Positions 6,784 to 15,230 of a DNA stretch of 64,000 nt are shown here, in pieces. Position 1 is the first letter of the stretch. The number at the start of each line of letters is the position of its first letter. The DNA is from Intestinimonas sp052065695 (GTDB lineage: Bacteria; Bacillota; Clostridia; Oscillospirales; Oscillospiraceae), in the NCBI RefSeq assembly GCF_052065695.1, contig NZ_JBQHTM010000011.1:1-64000 (forward strand), given 5' to 3'. The notes beneath the pieces are model-generated. The model made no database searches, was not told the DNA's origin, and worked only from the letters and a program-made list of their open reading frames with translations. The position numbers were made by a program, and so were the translations under genes.

Positions 6784-8316
6784 GATTGTTGCGGGGGGCT
6801 TGGAGGTGATGTCATAGACTATGCGGTTGATGCCAGGGACCTCGTTGACAATGCGGGTGGATATCTTATCCAGCACGTCATAGGGGATACGGGCCCAGTC
6901 GGCAGTCATGAAGTCGCTGGTGGTGACAGCACGGAGGGCCAGCGTGTAGTCGTAGGTGCGGCCGTCTCCCATTACACCCACCGAGCGGGTATTGGTGAGC
7001 ACGGCGAAATACTGGTTGATGTTCTTATCCTCACCGGCGGCGGCGATTTCCTCCCGATAAATGGCGTCAGCATCCCGGAGTGTATCCAGCTTTTCCTTAG
7101 TCAGATCTCCGATGACTCGGATGGCCAGACCCGGACCTGGGAAGGGCTGGCGCATGACCAGATACTCGGGCAGGCCCAGCTCCCGGCCCAGCTGCCGTAC
7201 TTCATCCTTAAAGAGGAGTCGCAGTGGCTCGATGATTTCCTTGAAGTCCACGTAGTCAGGCAGGCCACCCACATTGTGGTGGCTCTTGATGACAGCGGCA
7301 TCACCGGCGCCGGACTCGATGACGTCAGGGTAGATGGTACCCTGGACCAGGTAGTCCACACGACCGATCTTCTTGGCCTCCTCCTCAAAGACCCGGATAA
7401 ACTCCTCGCCTATGATCTTCCGTTTGTGCTCCGGCTCAGACACACCGGCCAGTTTCAACAGGAACCGGCTCTCAGCATCCACCCGGACAAAGTTGATGTC
7501 CCACTTGGAGAAAGCCGCCTCAACCTCATCGCCCTCATTTTTACGCATGAGGCCGTGGTCCACGAAGACGCAGGTAAGCTGATTGCCCACTGCCTCGGCC
7601 AGCAGAGCAGCAACCACGGAGGAGTCCACGCCGCCAGAGAGGGCCAGGAGCACCTTGCCGTCCCCCACCTTCTCCCGGATGGCCCGGATGGCGGTATTCT
7701 TGTAGTCCCCCATGGACCAGTCGCCCACCGCACCACAGACCTCATAGAGGAAGTTGCGGATCATGTCGGTGCCGTGCTGGGTGTGGTTGACCTCAGGGTG
7801 GTACTGGACGCCGTAGAAGCCCCGGGCCTCATCGGCGATGGCTACGTTGGGACAGTTGTCAGAGTGGGCTACCAGAGTGAAGCCCTCGGGCACCTTCTCC
7901 ATATAGTCGCCGTGGCTCATCCAGGACACACCCTCGGCGGGCAGCCCCTTGAAGAGCTTGCATGCGGCGTCATAATAAGTCTCGGTCTTGCCGTACTCCC
8001 GGGCGGTATCCTCCTGGGCAGCGGTGACACGGCCTCCCAGGGTATGGGCCATGAGCTGACAGCCATAGCAGATGCCCAGCACGGGCACACCCAATTCAAA
8101 AATAGCCGGGTCCACGTGGGGTGCCTTCTCATCATAGACGCTGTTGGGGCCACCGGTGAAGATGAAGCCGATAGGCTCCATGGCCTTCAGGGCCTCCAGG
8201 GAGGTGGTGTAGGGCTTGACCTCGCAATACACGCCGCACTCACGGACACGCCGGGCGATGAGCTGATTGTACTGGCCGCCAAAATCCAAAACGATGACAG
8301 TCTGGTGGGACATCAT
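6772..8316 (-). CDS. guaA: GMP synthase (glutamine-hydrolysing)
   Basis: Converts XMP to GMP with glutamine and ATP, the last step of guanylate synthesis. It has 514 residues, normal length. The N-terminal class I amidotransferase domain has the nucleophile Cys83 (GICYGC) and His173/Glu175 (QYHPEV). The ATP-pyrophosphatase P-loop is LSGGVDSS near 226-233, and the C-terminal dimerization domain ends in TIEWE. Two ATGs stand in tandem at 8316 and 8313; the second fits AGAAGG spacing better. It is transcribed alone from a promoter about 65 bases upstream. Its 3' end is the integration target of the tet(W) element. The IMP dehydrogenase that supplies XMP is encoded far off, at 37723. Confidence 0.97.
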   Translation of the reverse strand: MMSHQTVIVLDFGGQYNQLIARRVRECGVYCEVKPYTTSLEALKAMEPIGFIFTGGPNSVYDEKAPHVDPAIFELGVPVLGICYGCQLMAHTLGGRVTAAQEDTAREYGKTETYYDAACKLFKGLPAEGVSWMSHGDYMEKVPEGFTLVAHSDNCPNVAIADEARGFYGVQYHPEVNHTQHGTDMIRNFLYEVCGAVGDWSMGDYKNTAIRAIREKVGDGKVLLALSGGVDSSVVAALLAEAVGNQLTCVFVDHGLMRKNEGDEVEAAFSKWDINFVRVDAESRFLLKLAGVSEPEHKRKIIGEEFIRVFEEEAKKIGRVDYLVQGTIYPDVIESGAGDAAVIKSHHNVGGLPDYVDFKEIIEPLRLLFKDEVRQLGRELGLPEYLVMRQPFPGPGLAIRVIGDLTKEKLDTLRDADAIYREEIAAAGEDKNINQYFAVLTNTRSVGVMGDGRTYDYTLALRAVTTSDFMTADWARIPYDVLDKISTRIVNEVPGINRIVYDITSKPPATIEWE

Positions 8317-8378
8317 CCAGCCTTCTTTCTCTGTATGGTATGGTGCCCTCGCTCCGGAGGGCGGTGTTTTTATACTCT

Positions 8379-8407
8379 AGAATAGCACACTCCGCAGGAG
8401 AGCACAA
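8379..8407 (-). promoter_or_regulatory. Probable guaA promoter
   Basis: TTGTGC, 17 bases, TATTCT. A small GC-rich hairpin (GCCCTCCGGAGCGAGGGC) lies in the short leader. I see no purine riboswitch. Confidence 0.55.
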
Positions 8408-8464
8408 CCCCCAAAGCCCCTCTCCCCTGCCCAAAAACACCCGGCTCACCCCATGTATTTTGCA

Positions 8465-8502
8465 GCAAAAAGACAGCCGTCCCAAAGCCCCGGGACGGCT
8501 GT
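8465..8502 (-). terminator. Terminator of carAB
   Basis: ACAGCCGTCCC pairs with GGGACGGCTGT; on the minus strand it is followed by CTTTTTGC, 25 bases past the carB stop. Confidence 0.88.
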
Positions 8503-8526
8503 CGAAAGGAGTAGGTTCTCTCTTAT

Positions 8527-11500
8527 TTAAATCTGTGTGATATCAATGGGGCGCAGGTCGGCGCTGCGGCCATGCTCACGGACGGTGAGGATGGCGTGGG
8601 CAGTGTCGATGGCGGTGACACAGGCCACGGAGTGCTCCACGGCGGCCCGGCGGATCTTGAAGCCGTCGGTGTCGTGCTTGCGCCCCTTGGTGGGAGTGTT
8701 GATGATGAGGTCCACGGAGCCGGAGGCGATCATGTCCAGGATGTTGGGGTGGGCCTGGGAGACACGGGCCACCTTCCGGGCGGGAACGCCGGCAGCGTTG
8801 AGGGCGTTGCAGGTGCCAGAGGTGGCCAGGATCTCGATGCCCATATCCTCCAGACCACGGGCAATGCCGATCATCTCGCCCTTGTCCTCATCCTTTACGG
8901 TGATGATGACCCGGCCGCCCTTCTTGGGTACCTTCATGTTGGCGCCCTTGAAGGCCTTCAGCAGGGCCTGGGGGAAGGACTCGGCCAGACCCAGGCACTC
9001 GCCGGTGGATTTCATCTCGGGCCCGAGGCCGGTGTCCACATCGGTGAGCTTCTCGAAGGAGAAGACGGGCATCTTGACGGCGTAATAGTCGGCCTCGGGA
9101 TAGATGCCGGTGCCGTAGCCCAGGTCCTTGAGCTTCTGCCCCAGCATGACCTTGGTGGCCAGGTCGATGATGGGCACGCCGGTCACCTTGGAAATATAGG
9201 GGATGGTGCGGGAGGACCGGGGGTTGACCTCGATGACATAAACCTGGTCATTGTAGAGGATGAACTGGATGTTGATGAGGCCGATGACCCCCAGGGCCTT
9301 GGCCAGATCATAGGTGTACTTGAGGATGGTCTCCTTGTGCTTCTCCTCAATGTGGAGGGGCGGGTACACCGAGATGGAGTCGCCGGAGTGGACGCCGGCC
9401 CGCTCCACGTGCTCCATAATACCAGGAATGAGGATGTCCTCCCCGTCGAAGACACCGTCCACCTCCACCTCACGGCCCATGAGGTACTTGTCCACCAGGA
9501 TAGGGTGCTCCTGGACCGTCTGATTGATGATGCGCATGAACTCCACAATGTTGCGGTCGTTGTAGGCGATCTCCATGCCCTGGCCGCCCAGCACATAGGA
9601 GGGCCGCACCAGCACAGGATAGCCCACCTCGTTGGCGGCGGCCAGGGCCTCCTCGGTGGTGAATACGGTCTTGCCGGCTGCACGGGGAATGCCGCACTGC
9701 TGCAAGATCTCGTCGAACCGCTCCCGGTCCTCGGCGGCGTCCACGCCGTCGGAGGAAGTGCCCAGGATGGGCACCCCCATTTCGGTGAGGGCTTTGGCCA
9801 GCTTGATAGCGGTCTGGCCGCCGAACTGGACCACGGCGCCCCAGGGCTTCTCCAGCTCCACCACGTTCTGGACGTCCTCGGGGGTCAGGGGCTCGAAGTA
9901 GAGCTTGTCGGCCACGTCAAAGTCGGTGGAGACGGTCTCCGGGTTATTGTTGATGATGATGGTCTCGTAGCCCAGGCGCTTGAAGGCCCAGACGGAGTGG
10001 ACCGAGCAGTAGTCGAACTCAATACCCTGGCCGATGCGGATGGGGCCGGAGCCCAGCACCAGCACCTTCTTCTTCTCCGGGTCGGCGGTATAGGCGTGGG
10101 CGGGGGCGGCAGACAGGCTCTCGCATACCGGTGCGTCTCCCCACTCATGGGGCTGGGCGGCCTCGTTCTCCTCGTCATAGGTGGAGTAATAATAGGGGGT
10201 CTGGGCCTCGAACTCGGCGGCGCAGGTGTCCACCATCTTGAAGGCGGGGACGATGCCCATAGACTCCCGGAGGGCCTTGATCTCGGGCGCGGTCTTGCCA
10301 GAGAGAGCGGCGATCCAGGCGTCGGAGAAGCCCATCTCCTTGGCCTGACGAAGGGTGTGTTCGTCCAGGTGGCCGCGGTCCAGCTTGTCCTCCATGTCCA
10401 CGATGTTCTTGAACCGGTCCAGGAACCAGATATCCATCTTGGTGATCTTGTTGATCTTCTCAGGGGAGAAGCCGCGGCGCAGGGCCTCGGCCACCACAAA
10501 GAGCCGCTGGTCGTCCACGTTGACCAGGCGCTCCTCGATCTCCTCGGTGTAAAGATCTTCCAGGCCATCCATGCGCAGGGACTTCACCGGCAGCTCCAGA
10601 GAGCGGATGGCCTTCATGAGGGCGCCCTCAAAGGAGTTGCCGATGGCCATGACCTCGCCGGTGGCCTTCATCTGGGTGCCCAGGGTGCGGCTGGCGGTGG
10701 TAAACTTGTCGAAGGGCAGCCGGGGCAGCTTCAGCACGCAGTAGTCCAGAGTGGGCTCAAAGCAGGCGGTGGTCTTTCCAGTGACAGCGTTGGGAATCTC
10801 GTCCAGGGTGTAGCCCAGGGCCACCTTGGCGGCCACTTTGGCGATGGGGTAGCCGGTAGCCTTGGAGGCCAGGGCGGAGGAGCGGCTCACACGGGGGTTG
10901 ACCTCGATGACGGCATACTCATAGCTGTCGGGGTTCAGGGCCAGCTGGACGTTGCAGCCGCCCTCGATTTTCAGGGCGGAGATGATATCCAGGGAGGCGG
11001 TACGGAGCATCTGGTACTCCTTGTTGGCCAGAGTCTGGGTCGGGGCCACCACGATGGAGTCGCCGGTGTGGACGCCCACGGGGTCGATGTTCTCCATGGA
11101 GCAGATCTGGATCACGTTGCCGGCGGAGTCCCGCATGACCTCGAACTCGATCTCCTTCCAGCCGGCGATGGAGCGCTCGATAAGGACCTGGCCCACACGG
11201 GACATGTGGATGCCCCGGTCGGCGATCTCCCGTAGGGAGGGCTCATCATAGGCGATGCCACCGCCGGTGCCACCCAAGGTATAGGCTGGCCGGACGATGA
11301 CAGGATAGCCGATGGAGTTGGCGAAGTTCACGGCGTCCTCCACGCTCTCCACCACGTCGGAGGTCACACAGGGCTGGCCGATTTCCTCCATGGCATCCTT
11401 GAAGCCCTGCCGATCCTCCGCCTTGCGGATGGACTCAGGGCTGGTACCCAGGAGCTTTACGTTGTACTCGGCCAGAATGCCCTGCTCGTGGAGGTTCATA

Positions 11501-11796
11501 GCCAGGTTGAGGCCGGTCTGGCCGCCCAGAGTGGGCAGAATGGAGTCGGGACGCTCCTTCTGGATGACCTGGGTCACCGAAGCGATGTTCAGGGGCTCAA
11601 TATAGACGTGGTCGGCAATGTCCTTGTCGGTCATGATGGTGGCGGGGTTGGAGTTGACCAGCACCACCTCCACGCCCTCTTCCTTCAGGGCGCGGCAGGC
11701 CTGAGTGCCGGCGTAGTCAAACTCGGCGGCCTGTCCGATGACGATGGGGCCGGAACCCAGCACCAGCACTTTTTTGATATTCGGATTCTTGGGCAT
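8527..11796 (-). CDS. carB: Carbamoyl-phosphate synthase large subunit
   Basis: Makes carbamoyl phosphate from bicarbonate, ATP and ammonia passed from CarA, feeding pyrimidine and arginine synthesis. It has 1089 residues, slightly longer than usual. There are two homologous ATP-grasp halves: the first starts KKVLVLGSGPIVIGQAAEFD, the second KKVLVLGSGPIRIGQGIEFD near residue 570. The C-terminal MGS-like allosteric domain begins near 950 (KKGGRVIITVKDEDKGEMIG). The linker around 535-565 carries an extra acidic, Tyr-rich stretch that explains the added length. The start codon overlaps the last base of the carA stop, which implies coupled translation. Confidence 0.97.
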   Translation of the reverse strand: MPKNPNIKKVLVLGSGPIVIGQAAEFDYAGTQACRALKEEGVEVVLVNSNPATIMTDKDIADHVYIEPLNIASVTQVIQKERPDSILPTLGGQTGLNLAMNLHEQGILAEYNVKLLGTSPESIRKAEDRQGFKDAMEEIGQPCVTSDVVESVEDAVNFANSIGYPVIVRPAYTLGGTGGGIAYDEPSLREIADRGIHMSRVGQVLIERSIAGWKEIEFEVMRDSAGNVIQICSMENIDPVGVHTGDSIVVAPTQTLANKEYQMLRTASLDIISALKIEGGCNVQLALNPDSYEYAVIEVNPRVSRSSALASKATGYPIAKVAAKVALGYTLDEIPNAVTGKTTACFEPTLDYCVLKLPRLPFDKFTTASRTLGTQMKATGEVMAIGNSFEGALMKAIRSLELPVKSLRMDGLEDLYTEEIEERLVNVDDQRLFVVAEALRRGFSPEKINKITKMDIWFLDRFKNIVDMEDKLDRGHLDEHTLRQAKEMGFSDAWIAALSGKTAPEIKALRESMGIVPAFKMVDTCAAEFEAQTPYYYSTYDEENEAAQPHEWGDAPVCESLSAAPAHAYTADPEKKKVLVLGSGPIRIGQGIEFDYCSVHSVWAFKRLGYETIIINNNPETVSTDFDVADKLYFEPLTPEDVQNVVELEKPWGAVVQFGGQTAIKLAKALTEMGVPILGTSSDGVDAAEDRERFDEILQQCGIPRAAGKTVFTTEEALAAANEVGYPVLVRPSYVLGGQGMEIAYNDRNIVEFMRIINQTVQEHPILVDKYLMGREVEVDGVFDGEDILIPGIMEHVERAGVHSGDSISVYPPLHIEEKHKETILKYTYDLAKALGVIGLINIQFILYNDQVYVIEVNPRSSRTIPYISKVTGVPIIDLATKVMLGQKLKDLGYGTGIYPEADYYAVKMPVFSFEKLTDVDTGLGPEMKSTGECLGLAESFPQALLKAFKGANMKVPKKGGRVIITVKDEDKGEMIGIARGLEDMGIEILATSGTCNALNAAGVPARKVARVSQAHPNILDMIASGSVDLIINTPTKGRKHDTDGFKIRRAAVEHSVACVTAIDTAHAILTVREHGRSADLRPIDITQI

Positions 11797-12881
11797 TACC
11801 AGGCGCCTCCTTCCATCCGGCGAACGAACCGGTCAAAGAGATATTCGGTGTCCTTGGGCCCGGGACTGGCCTCGGGGTGGAACTGCACGGTATAGACGTT
11901 GCCGTTGGTGTAGCGCAGGCCCTCCACGCTGCCCTCGTTGACGTTGACATGGGAGACCTGGGCCACCTCGGACTTGACGCTCTCGGCGGTGACCACATAG
12001 CCGTGGTTCTGGCTGGTGATGAACACCCGGCCGGCGTCCAGATCCTTTACCGGGTGGTTGGCGCCCCGGTGACCGAAGCGCATCTTCCGGGTCTCGGCGC
12101 CGGTGGCCAGAGCCATGAGCTGGTGGCCTAGGCAGACGGCAAAGATAGGAACACCAGAGGCGTAGAGCTCCTTGATCTCGGCGATGATGGCCACGTTATC
12201 GGCGGGGTCTCCTGGGCCGTTGGAGAGCATCACGCCGTCAAACTTCCCGTTGAGGATCTCCATGGCAGTGGTGTGAGCGGGGAACACGGTGACCTCGCAG
12301 CCCCGTTCTTGGAGGCAGCGGATCATGTTCTCCTTGACACCGAAGTCCAGCAGGGCCACCCGCAGCTTCTGCCGAGGGATGGAGGGATAGACCTGGACCT
12401 CCTCCCTGCTCACCCGCTCCACGGTGCCCTGGACACGGTAGGCCCGGATGGACTCCAGCAGGTCCTGGACAGAAAAATGCTCCGCACAGGTGATCATACC
12501 GTTCATGGTACCCTGACTGCGGAGTATACGGGTGATGGCACGGGTGTCCACGCCCTGGATGCCCGTAATGCCATGTTCTTTTAAATAATCGTCCAAATCG
12601 CCCTCACAGCGGAAATTGCTGCCCCGCCGGGACAGGTGCCGTACCACGAAGGCCTCGCCCCAAGGGCGGGAGGACTCGTTGTCTTCCGAATTGACACCGT
12701 AATTGCCAATGAGAGGATAGGACATCACGATGCCCTGTCCGGCATAGGAGGGATCGGTGAGGATTTCCTGATAGCCCACCATGGAGGTGTTAAACACCAT
12801 CTCGCAGATCCGGTCCGCCGTGGCGCCGATACTTTCGCCTGCAAAGGTCATGCCGTTTTCCAGGATCAAGGTCGCCTTCAT
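11796..12881 (-). CDS. carA: Carbamoyl-phosphate synthase small subunit (glutaminase)
   Basis: Hydrolyses glutamine and passes ammonia to CarB. It has 361 residues: an N-terminal CPSase_sm_chain domain over about 1-130 and a class I amidotransferase domain with Cys250 (FAVCLGHQ), His335 and Glu337 (QFHPEA). It is first in the carAB operon, behind a good promoter at 12921-12949. No PyrR-type attenuator or arginine box is evident in the short leader. Confidence 0.96.
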   Translation of the reverse strand: MKATLILENGMTFAGESIGATADRICEMVFNTSMVGYQEILTDPSYAGQGIVMSYPLIGNYGVNSEDNESSRPWGEAFVVRHLSRRGSNFRCEGDLDDYLKEHGITGIQGVDTRAITRILRSQGTMNGMITCAEHFSVQDLLESIRAYRVQGTVERVSREEVQVYPSIPRQKLRVALLDFGVKENMIRCLQERGCEVTVFPAHTTAMEILNGKFDGVMLSNGPGDPADNVAIIAEIKELYASGVPIFAVCLGHQLMALATGAETRKMRFGHRGANHPVKDLDAGRVFITSQNHGYVVTAESVKSEVAQVSHVNVNEGSVEGLRYTNGNVYTVQFHPEASPGPKDTEYLFDRFVRRMEGGAW

Positions 12882-12920
12882 CTATCACAGCCCGCCTTTC
12901 TCTTCCAGTTTATCCGTTCG

Positions 12921-12949
12921 ATTTTAACCTAAATCTAAGTCCTTGACAA
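12921..12949 (-). promoter_or_regulatory. carAB promoter
   Basis: TTGTCA, 17 bases, TAAAAT, with the carA start about 35 bases downstream of the -10. Confidence 0.82.
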
Positions 12950-12970
12950 CTGGATTTTCTTACAGAAATG

Positions 12971-12986
12971 CAAAAACGTGTTTTTG
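12971..12986. promoter_or_regulatory. 16-bp palindrome upstream of the carAB promoter
   Basis: CAAAAACGTGTTTTTG is a perfect palindrome 21 bases upstream of the carAB -35 box. It may be an operator or activator site. No T-run follows it, so a terminator is unlikely. Confidence 0.35.
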
Positions 12987-13062
12987 GACAAAAGAGATCG
13001 ATATTCAAACCTTTTCAACAGTCATTCCGCATGATATGCTAAAAAATATGTAGTTTTCCAAA

Positions 13063-13902
13063 TTATTTTTCTGTTGTATTTTGAGATGGAATCAGATCGA
13101 TGACCACCACTTCCGGCGGGTTGAAGATGCGGGGTACACGGGTGGACTCCCGGGCAAGGCCCCGGCTGACGATGAGGGTGCTCTCCCCCAGCTCATACCG
13201 TCCACCGGCGAAGGCAGGGAAAAAGCCCTGGTTAGGAGCCAGGAGCCCGTTGAGGAGAAAGGGAATGCGCCACTGTCCCCCATGGGCATGGCCAGCCAGG
13301 ATGAGGTCGAAACCCTGCCCCTCATAAGCGCTGGTCCGCTCAGGGCGGTGGGTGAGCAAGAGGGAGAAGCCCTCCCCCGCCCCATGGGCAGCCTGTGCAA
13401 GCTGTGCCTGCCAGATGTCCGTCCCCACCGCCGGGTCGTCAATGCCACAGATGTGGATGGGCTGGCCGTGAAAAACCACGGTGCAGCACTCCCCTTCCAG
13501 CACTGTGACACCTCTATCCGCGATGCGGGCCTTCATCTCCTCCGCCCGGCCGCTCCAGAACTCGTGGTTGCCGGTGACATAGAAGGTGGGATAGGCCCGG
13601 CCTAAGGTCTCGACGACGGTCCAGGCGTTCTCCTCCGGCAAGGCCGGGTCGTCGTCTAGAATGTCCCCGCCCAGCAGCACCAGGTCGGGGTGCTGTTCCT
13701 CCACTACATCCAGCAGCTCCCGCTGGCCCTCGCCGTAGTCGCAGGAGTGGAGGTCCGTGAGCAGTACCATCCGGACGGTCTGGGAGACCTTGGTGGTCTC
13801 TACCGTGTAGTGCCGCAGGGTGAGGCGGGTATTCAGAGCGGCGGCTGCCGCCGCGATGGCCGCCGCTGCCGGAAGCAGGATGCGCAGATTCTTTTTCTTC
13901 AT
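13063..13902 (-). CDS. Membrane-anchored metallophosphoesterase (YkuE/YaeI-like)
   Basis: A calcineurin-like phosphoesterase of 279 residues. A single N-terminal transmembrane or signal-anchor segment (Ala-rich, about 7-24) is followed by the metal-site motifs in order: DLH near 50, GGDILDDD near 77, GNHEFW near 110, THRPE and GHAHGGQW near 205. The substrate is unknown; relatives hydrolyse UDP-diacylglucosamine-type or other phosphodiesters outside the membrane. GGGAGG precedes the ATG by seven bases. It has its own leader region, divergent from the DUF421 gene. The 158-base gap to carA makes co-transcription with car uncertain. Confidence 0.85.
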   Translation of the reverse strand: MKKKNLRILLPAAAAIAAAAAALNTRLTLRHYTVETTKVSQTVRMVLLTDLHSCDYGEGQRELLDVVEEQHPDLVLLGGDILDDDPALPEENAWTVVETLGRAYPTFYVTGNHEFWSGRAEEMKARIADRGVTVLEGECCTVVFHGQPIHICGIDDPAVGTDIWQAQLAQAAHGAGEGFSLLLTHRPERTSAYEGQGFDLILAGHAHGGQWRIPFLLNGLLAPNQGFFPAFAGGRYELGESTLIVSRGLARESTRVPRIFNPPEVVVIDLIPSQNTTEK

Positions 13903-13965
13903 AGAAGCCTCCCAATGGATTTCATCCCTATTTTAACACAGACGCCCTTCTCTCGGAAGTCCCCG

Positions 13966-13995
13966 GCATAAATCTCCAGATGATATGCCATACTG
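13966..13995 (+). promoter_or_regulatory. Candidate forespore (sigma-G) promoter of the DUF421 gene
   Basis: GCATA, 18 bases, CATACTG, against the B. subtilis sigma-G pattern GHATR-18-CATxHTA (one mismatch). It lies 36 bases before the DUF421 start. No good sigma-A match is seen there. Confidence 0.45.
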
Positions 13996-14030
13996 ATAGG
14001 AAGAATCGCAGTTTGAAGGGAGTTCTCTCT

Positions 14031-14708
14031 ATGGTCATCGGCGTGGTGCGCACCGTCATCCTCTATCTGCTTATCATTTTAGGCATCCGGCTCATGGGCA
14101 AGCGTCAGGTGGGAGAGCTGGAGCCCTCGGAGCTGGTGTTGGACCTCATCATCGCCGACCTGGCCGCCGTGCCCATGCAGGACTTCGGCATTCCCCTTCT
14201 GGCCGGTGTGCTTCCCATCCTCACCCTGCTCTGCGTTACCATGATTCTGTCTGTGCTCACCATGCGCAGTGTCCGGTTCCGGGCGGTACTCTGCGGCCGG
14301 CCCAGCGTCATCGTCAAAGACGGTAAGGTGGACCAACAAGAGATGCGCCGCAACCGTTTTACCGTGGACGAGCTCCACGAGGAGCTCCGTGCTCAGGGCA
14401 TCACCGACCTCAACACCGTCAAATACGCCATCCTGGAGACCAGCGGTCGGGTGTCCGTCCTGCCCAAAGCCGCCGAACAGCCGGTGACCGCCGGGCAGAT
14501 GGGTCTCTTCCCTCAGGAACATGGCCTTCCGGTGGTGCTCATCAACGACGGCCGGCTCATGGATCGGGCCCTAAAAGCCCAGGGACTAGACCGGGTCTGG
14601 CTGGAACAGCGGCTGGCTGAGCACGGTGTGTGCTCACCCGACCAGGTCTTTCTCCTGACGGTGGACGAGGCGGGCAATGTCTGCTTCGTGGCCAGAGAGG
14701 CGGTGTGA
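14031..14708 (+). CDS. DUF421 membrane protein (YetF/YrbG-like)
   Basis: A 225-residue protein with three hydrophobic segments in the first 85 residues (VIGVVRTVILYLLIILGIRL, a second near 40-60, a third near 60-80) and a soluble C-terminal DUF421/YetF domain. That domain contains RPSVIVKDGKVDQ and the pattern RMxxDELHEELRxQGI. In Bacilli, relatives occur in spore inner membranes and influence germinant permeability. The ORF is open from 13980, but the ATG at 14031 follows AAGGG by ten bases. One base separates it from the DUF4363 gene, a pairing seen in many spore formers. Confidence 0.85.
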   Translation: MVIGVVRTVILYLLIILGIRLMGKRQVGELEPSELVLDLIIADLAAVPMQDFGIPLLAGVLPILTLLCVTMILSVLTMRSVRFRAVLCGRPSVIVKDGKVDQQEMRRNRFTVDELHEELRAQGITDLNTVKYAILETSGRVSVLPKAAEQPVTAGQMGLFPQEHGLPVVLINDGRLMDRALKAQGLDRVWLEQRLAEHGVCSPDQVFLLTVDEAGNVCFVAREAV

Positions 14709-14709
14709 G

Positions 14710-15090
14710 ATGCGGCGACTCTGGCTGTCCCTGGCCCTGTTGGTATTGATTTTCGCCGCCACCGTGGGCAACTCCCTCTATCTCAAGCACCTCACCGGGA
14801 CCATCACCGATCTGTTGGAAAAGGCCCAGGACCAGGCCATGGAGGAATGTTGGGAGGAGGCGGACGCACTGACCCACGACGCCCTCCGACACTGGCAGGA
14901 CCGGGAGCTCTACCTCTATACCACCCTACGCCACGCCGATACCGACGAGGTCTACACCAGTTTCCGGGAGGTGGAGGGCTTTCTACACACCCAGGAACCC
15001 CAGGAGTACGCCGCCTCCAATGCCCGTCTCATCGCCCGGCTAGAGCTGGTGGCCTCCATGGAACAGTTCAGCCTACAAAACCTGCTTTGA
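14710..15090 (+). CDS. DUF4363 family protein
   Basis: A 126-residue protein: an N-terminal transmembrane segment (LWLSLALLVLIFAATVGNSL), then a helical extracytoplasmic domain with Trp-rich pairs (ECWEEADALTHDALRHW). It belongs to the DUF4363 family, usually found next to DUF421 genes. Its start lies one base after the DUF421 stop, so the two are coupled. Molecular function is unknown; an accessory role for the DUF421 protein is inferred from this pairing. Confidence 0.8.
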   Translation: MRRLWLSLALLVLIFAATVGNSLYLKHLTGTITDLLEKAQDQAMEECWEEADALTHDALRHWQDRELYLYTTLRHADTDEVYTSFREVEGFLHTQEPQEYAASNARLIARLELVASMEQFSLQNLL

Positions 15091-15149
15091 GCCCATAAGT
15101 CAGGCCTCTGCTGTTTCCTCTTGAAGTCTCCGCTTTGGCTCTCCCACTC

Positions 15150-15178
15150 TTGTCACCTTATGGTGAAGGGAGTATAAT
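15150..15178 (+). promoter_or_regulatory. Promoter of the SLH-bearing nucleotidase
   Basis: TTGTCA, 17 bases, TATAAT, 52 bases before the start codon. Confidence 0.85.
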
Positions 15179-15230
15179 CTAGGTGGCTCGGGTTCGTCCC
15201 GATACAAGTAAAAGGAAAAGAGGAGATCAA

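Noticed and set aside
8317..8465. Purine riboswitch before guaA
   Set aside because: No guanine-aptamer core is seen; only a short GC hairpin near the start.
8572..11235. Very long open frame (887 codons) opposite carB, with similar ones opposite leuA, the nucleotidase gene and addA
   Set aside because: High-GC genes leave long open antisense frames. The translations are low-complexity (His/Gly/Leu/Val-rich) with no domain, and the sense genes are certain.
12882..12950. PyrR attenuator or ARG box before carA
   Set aside because: The leader is too short for an attenuator and no palindromic ARG box is recognised.
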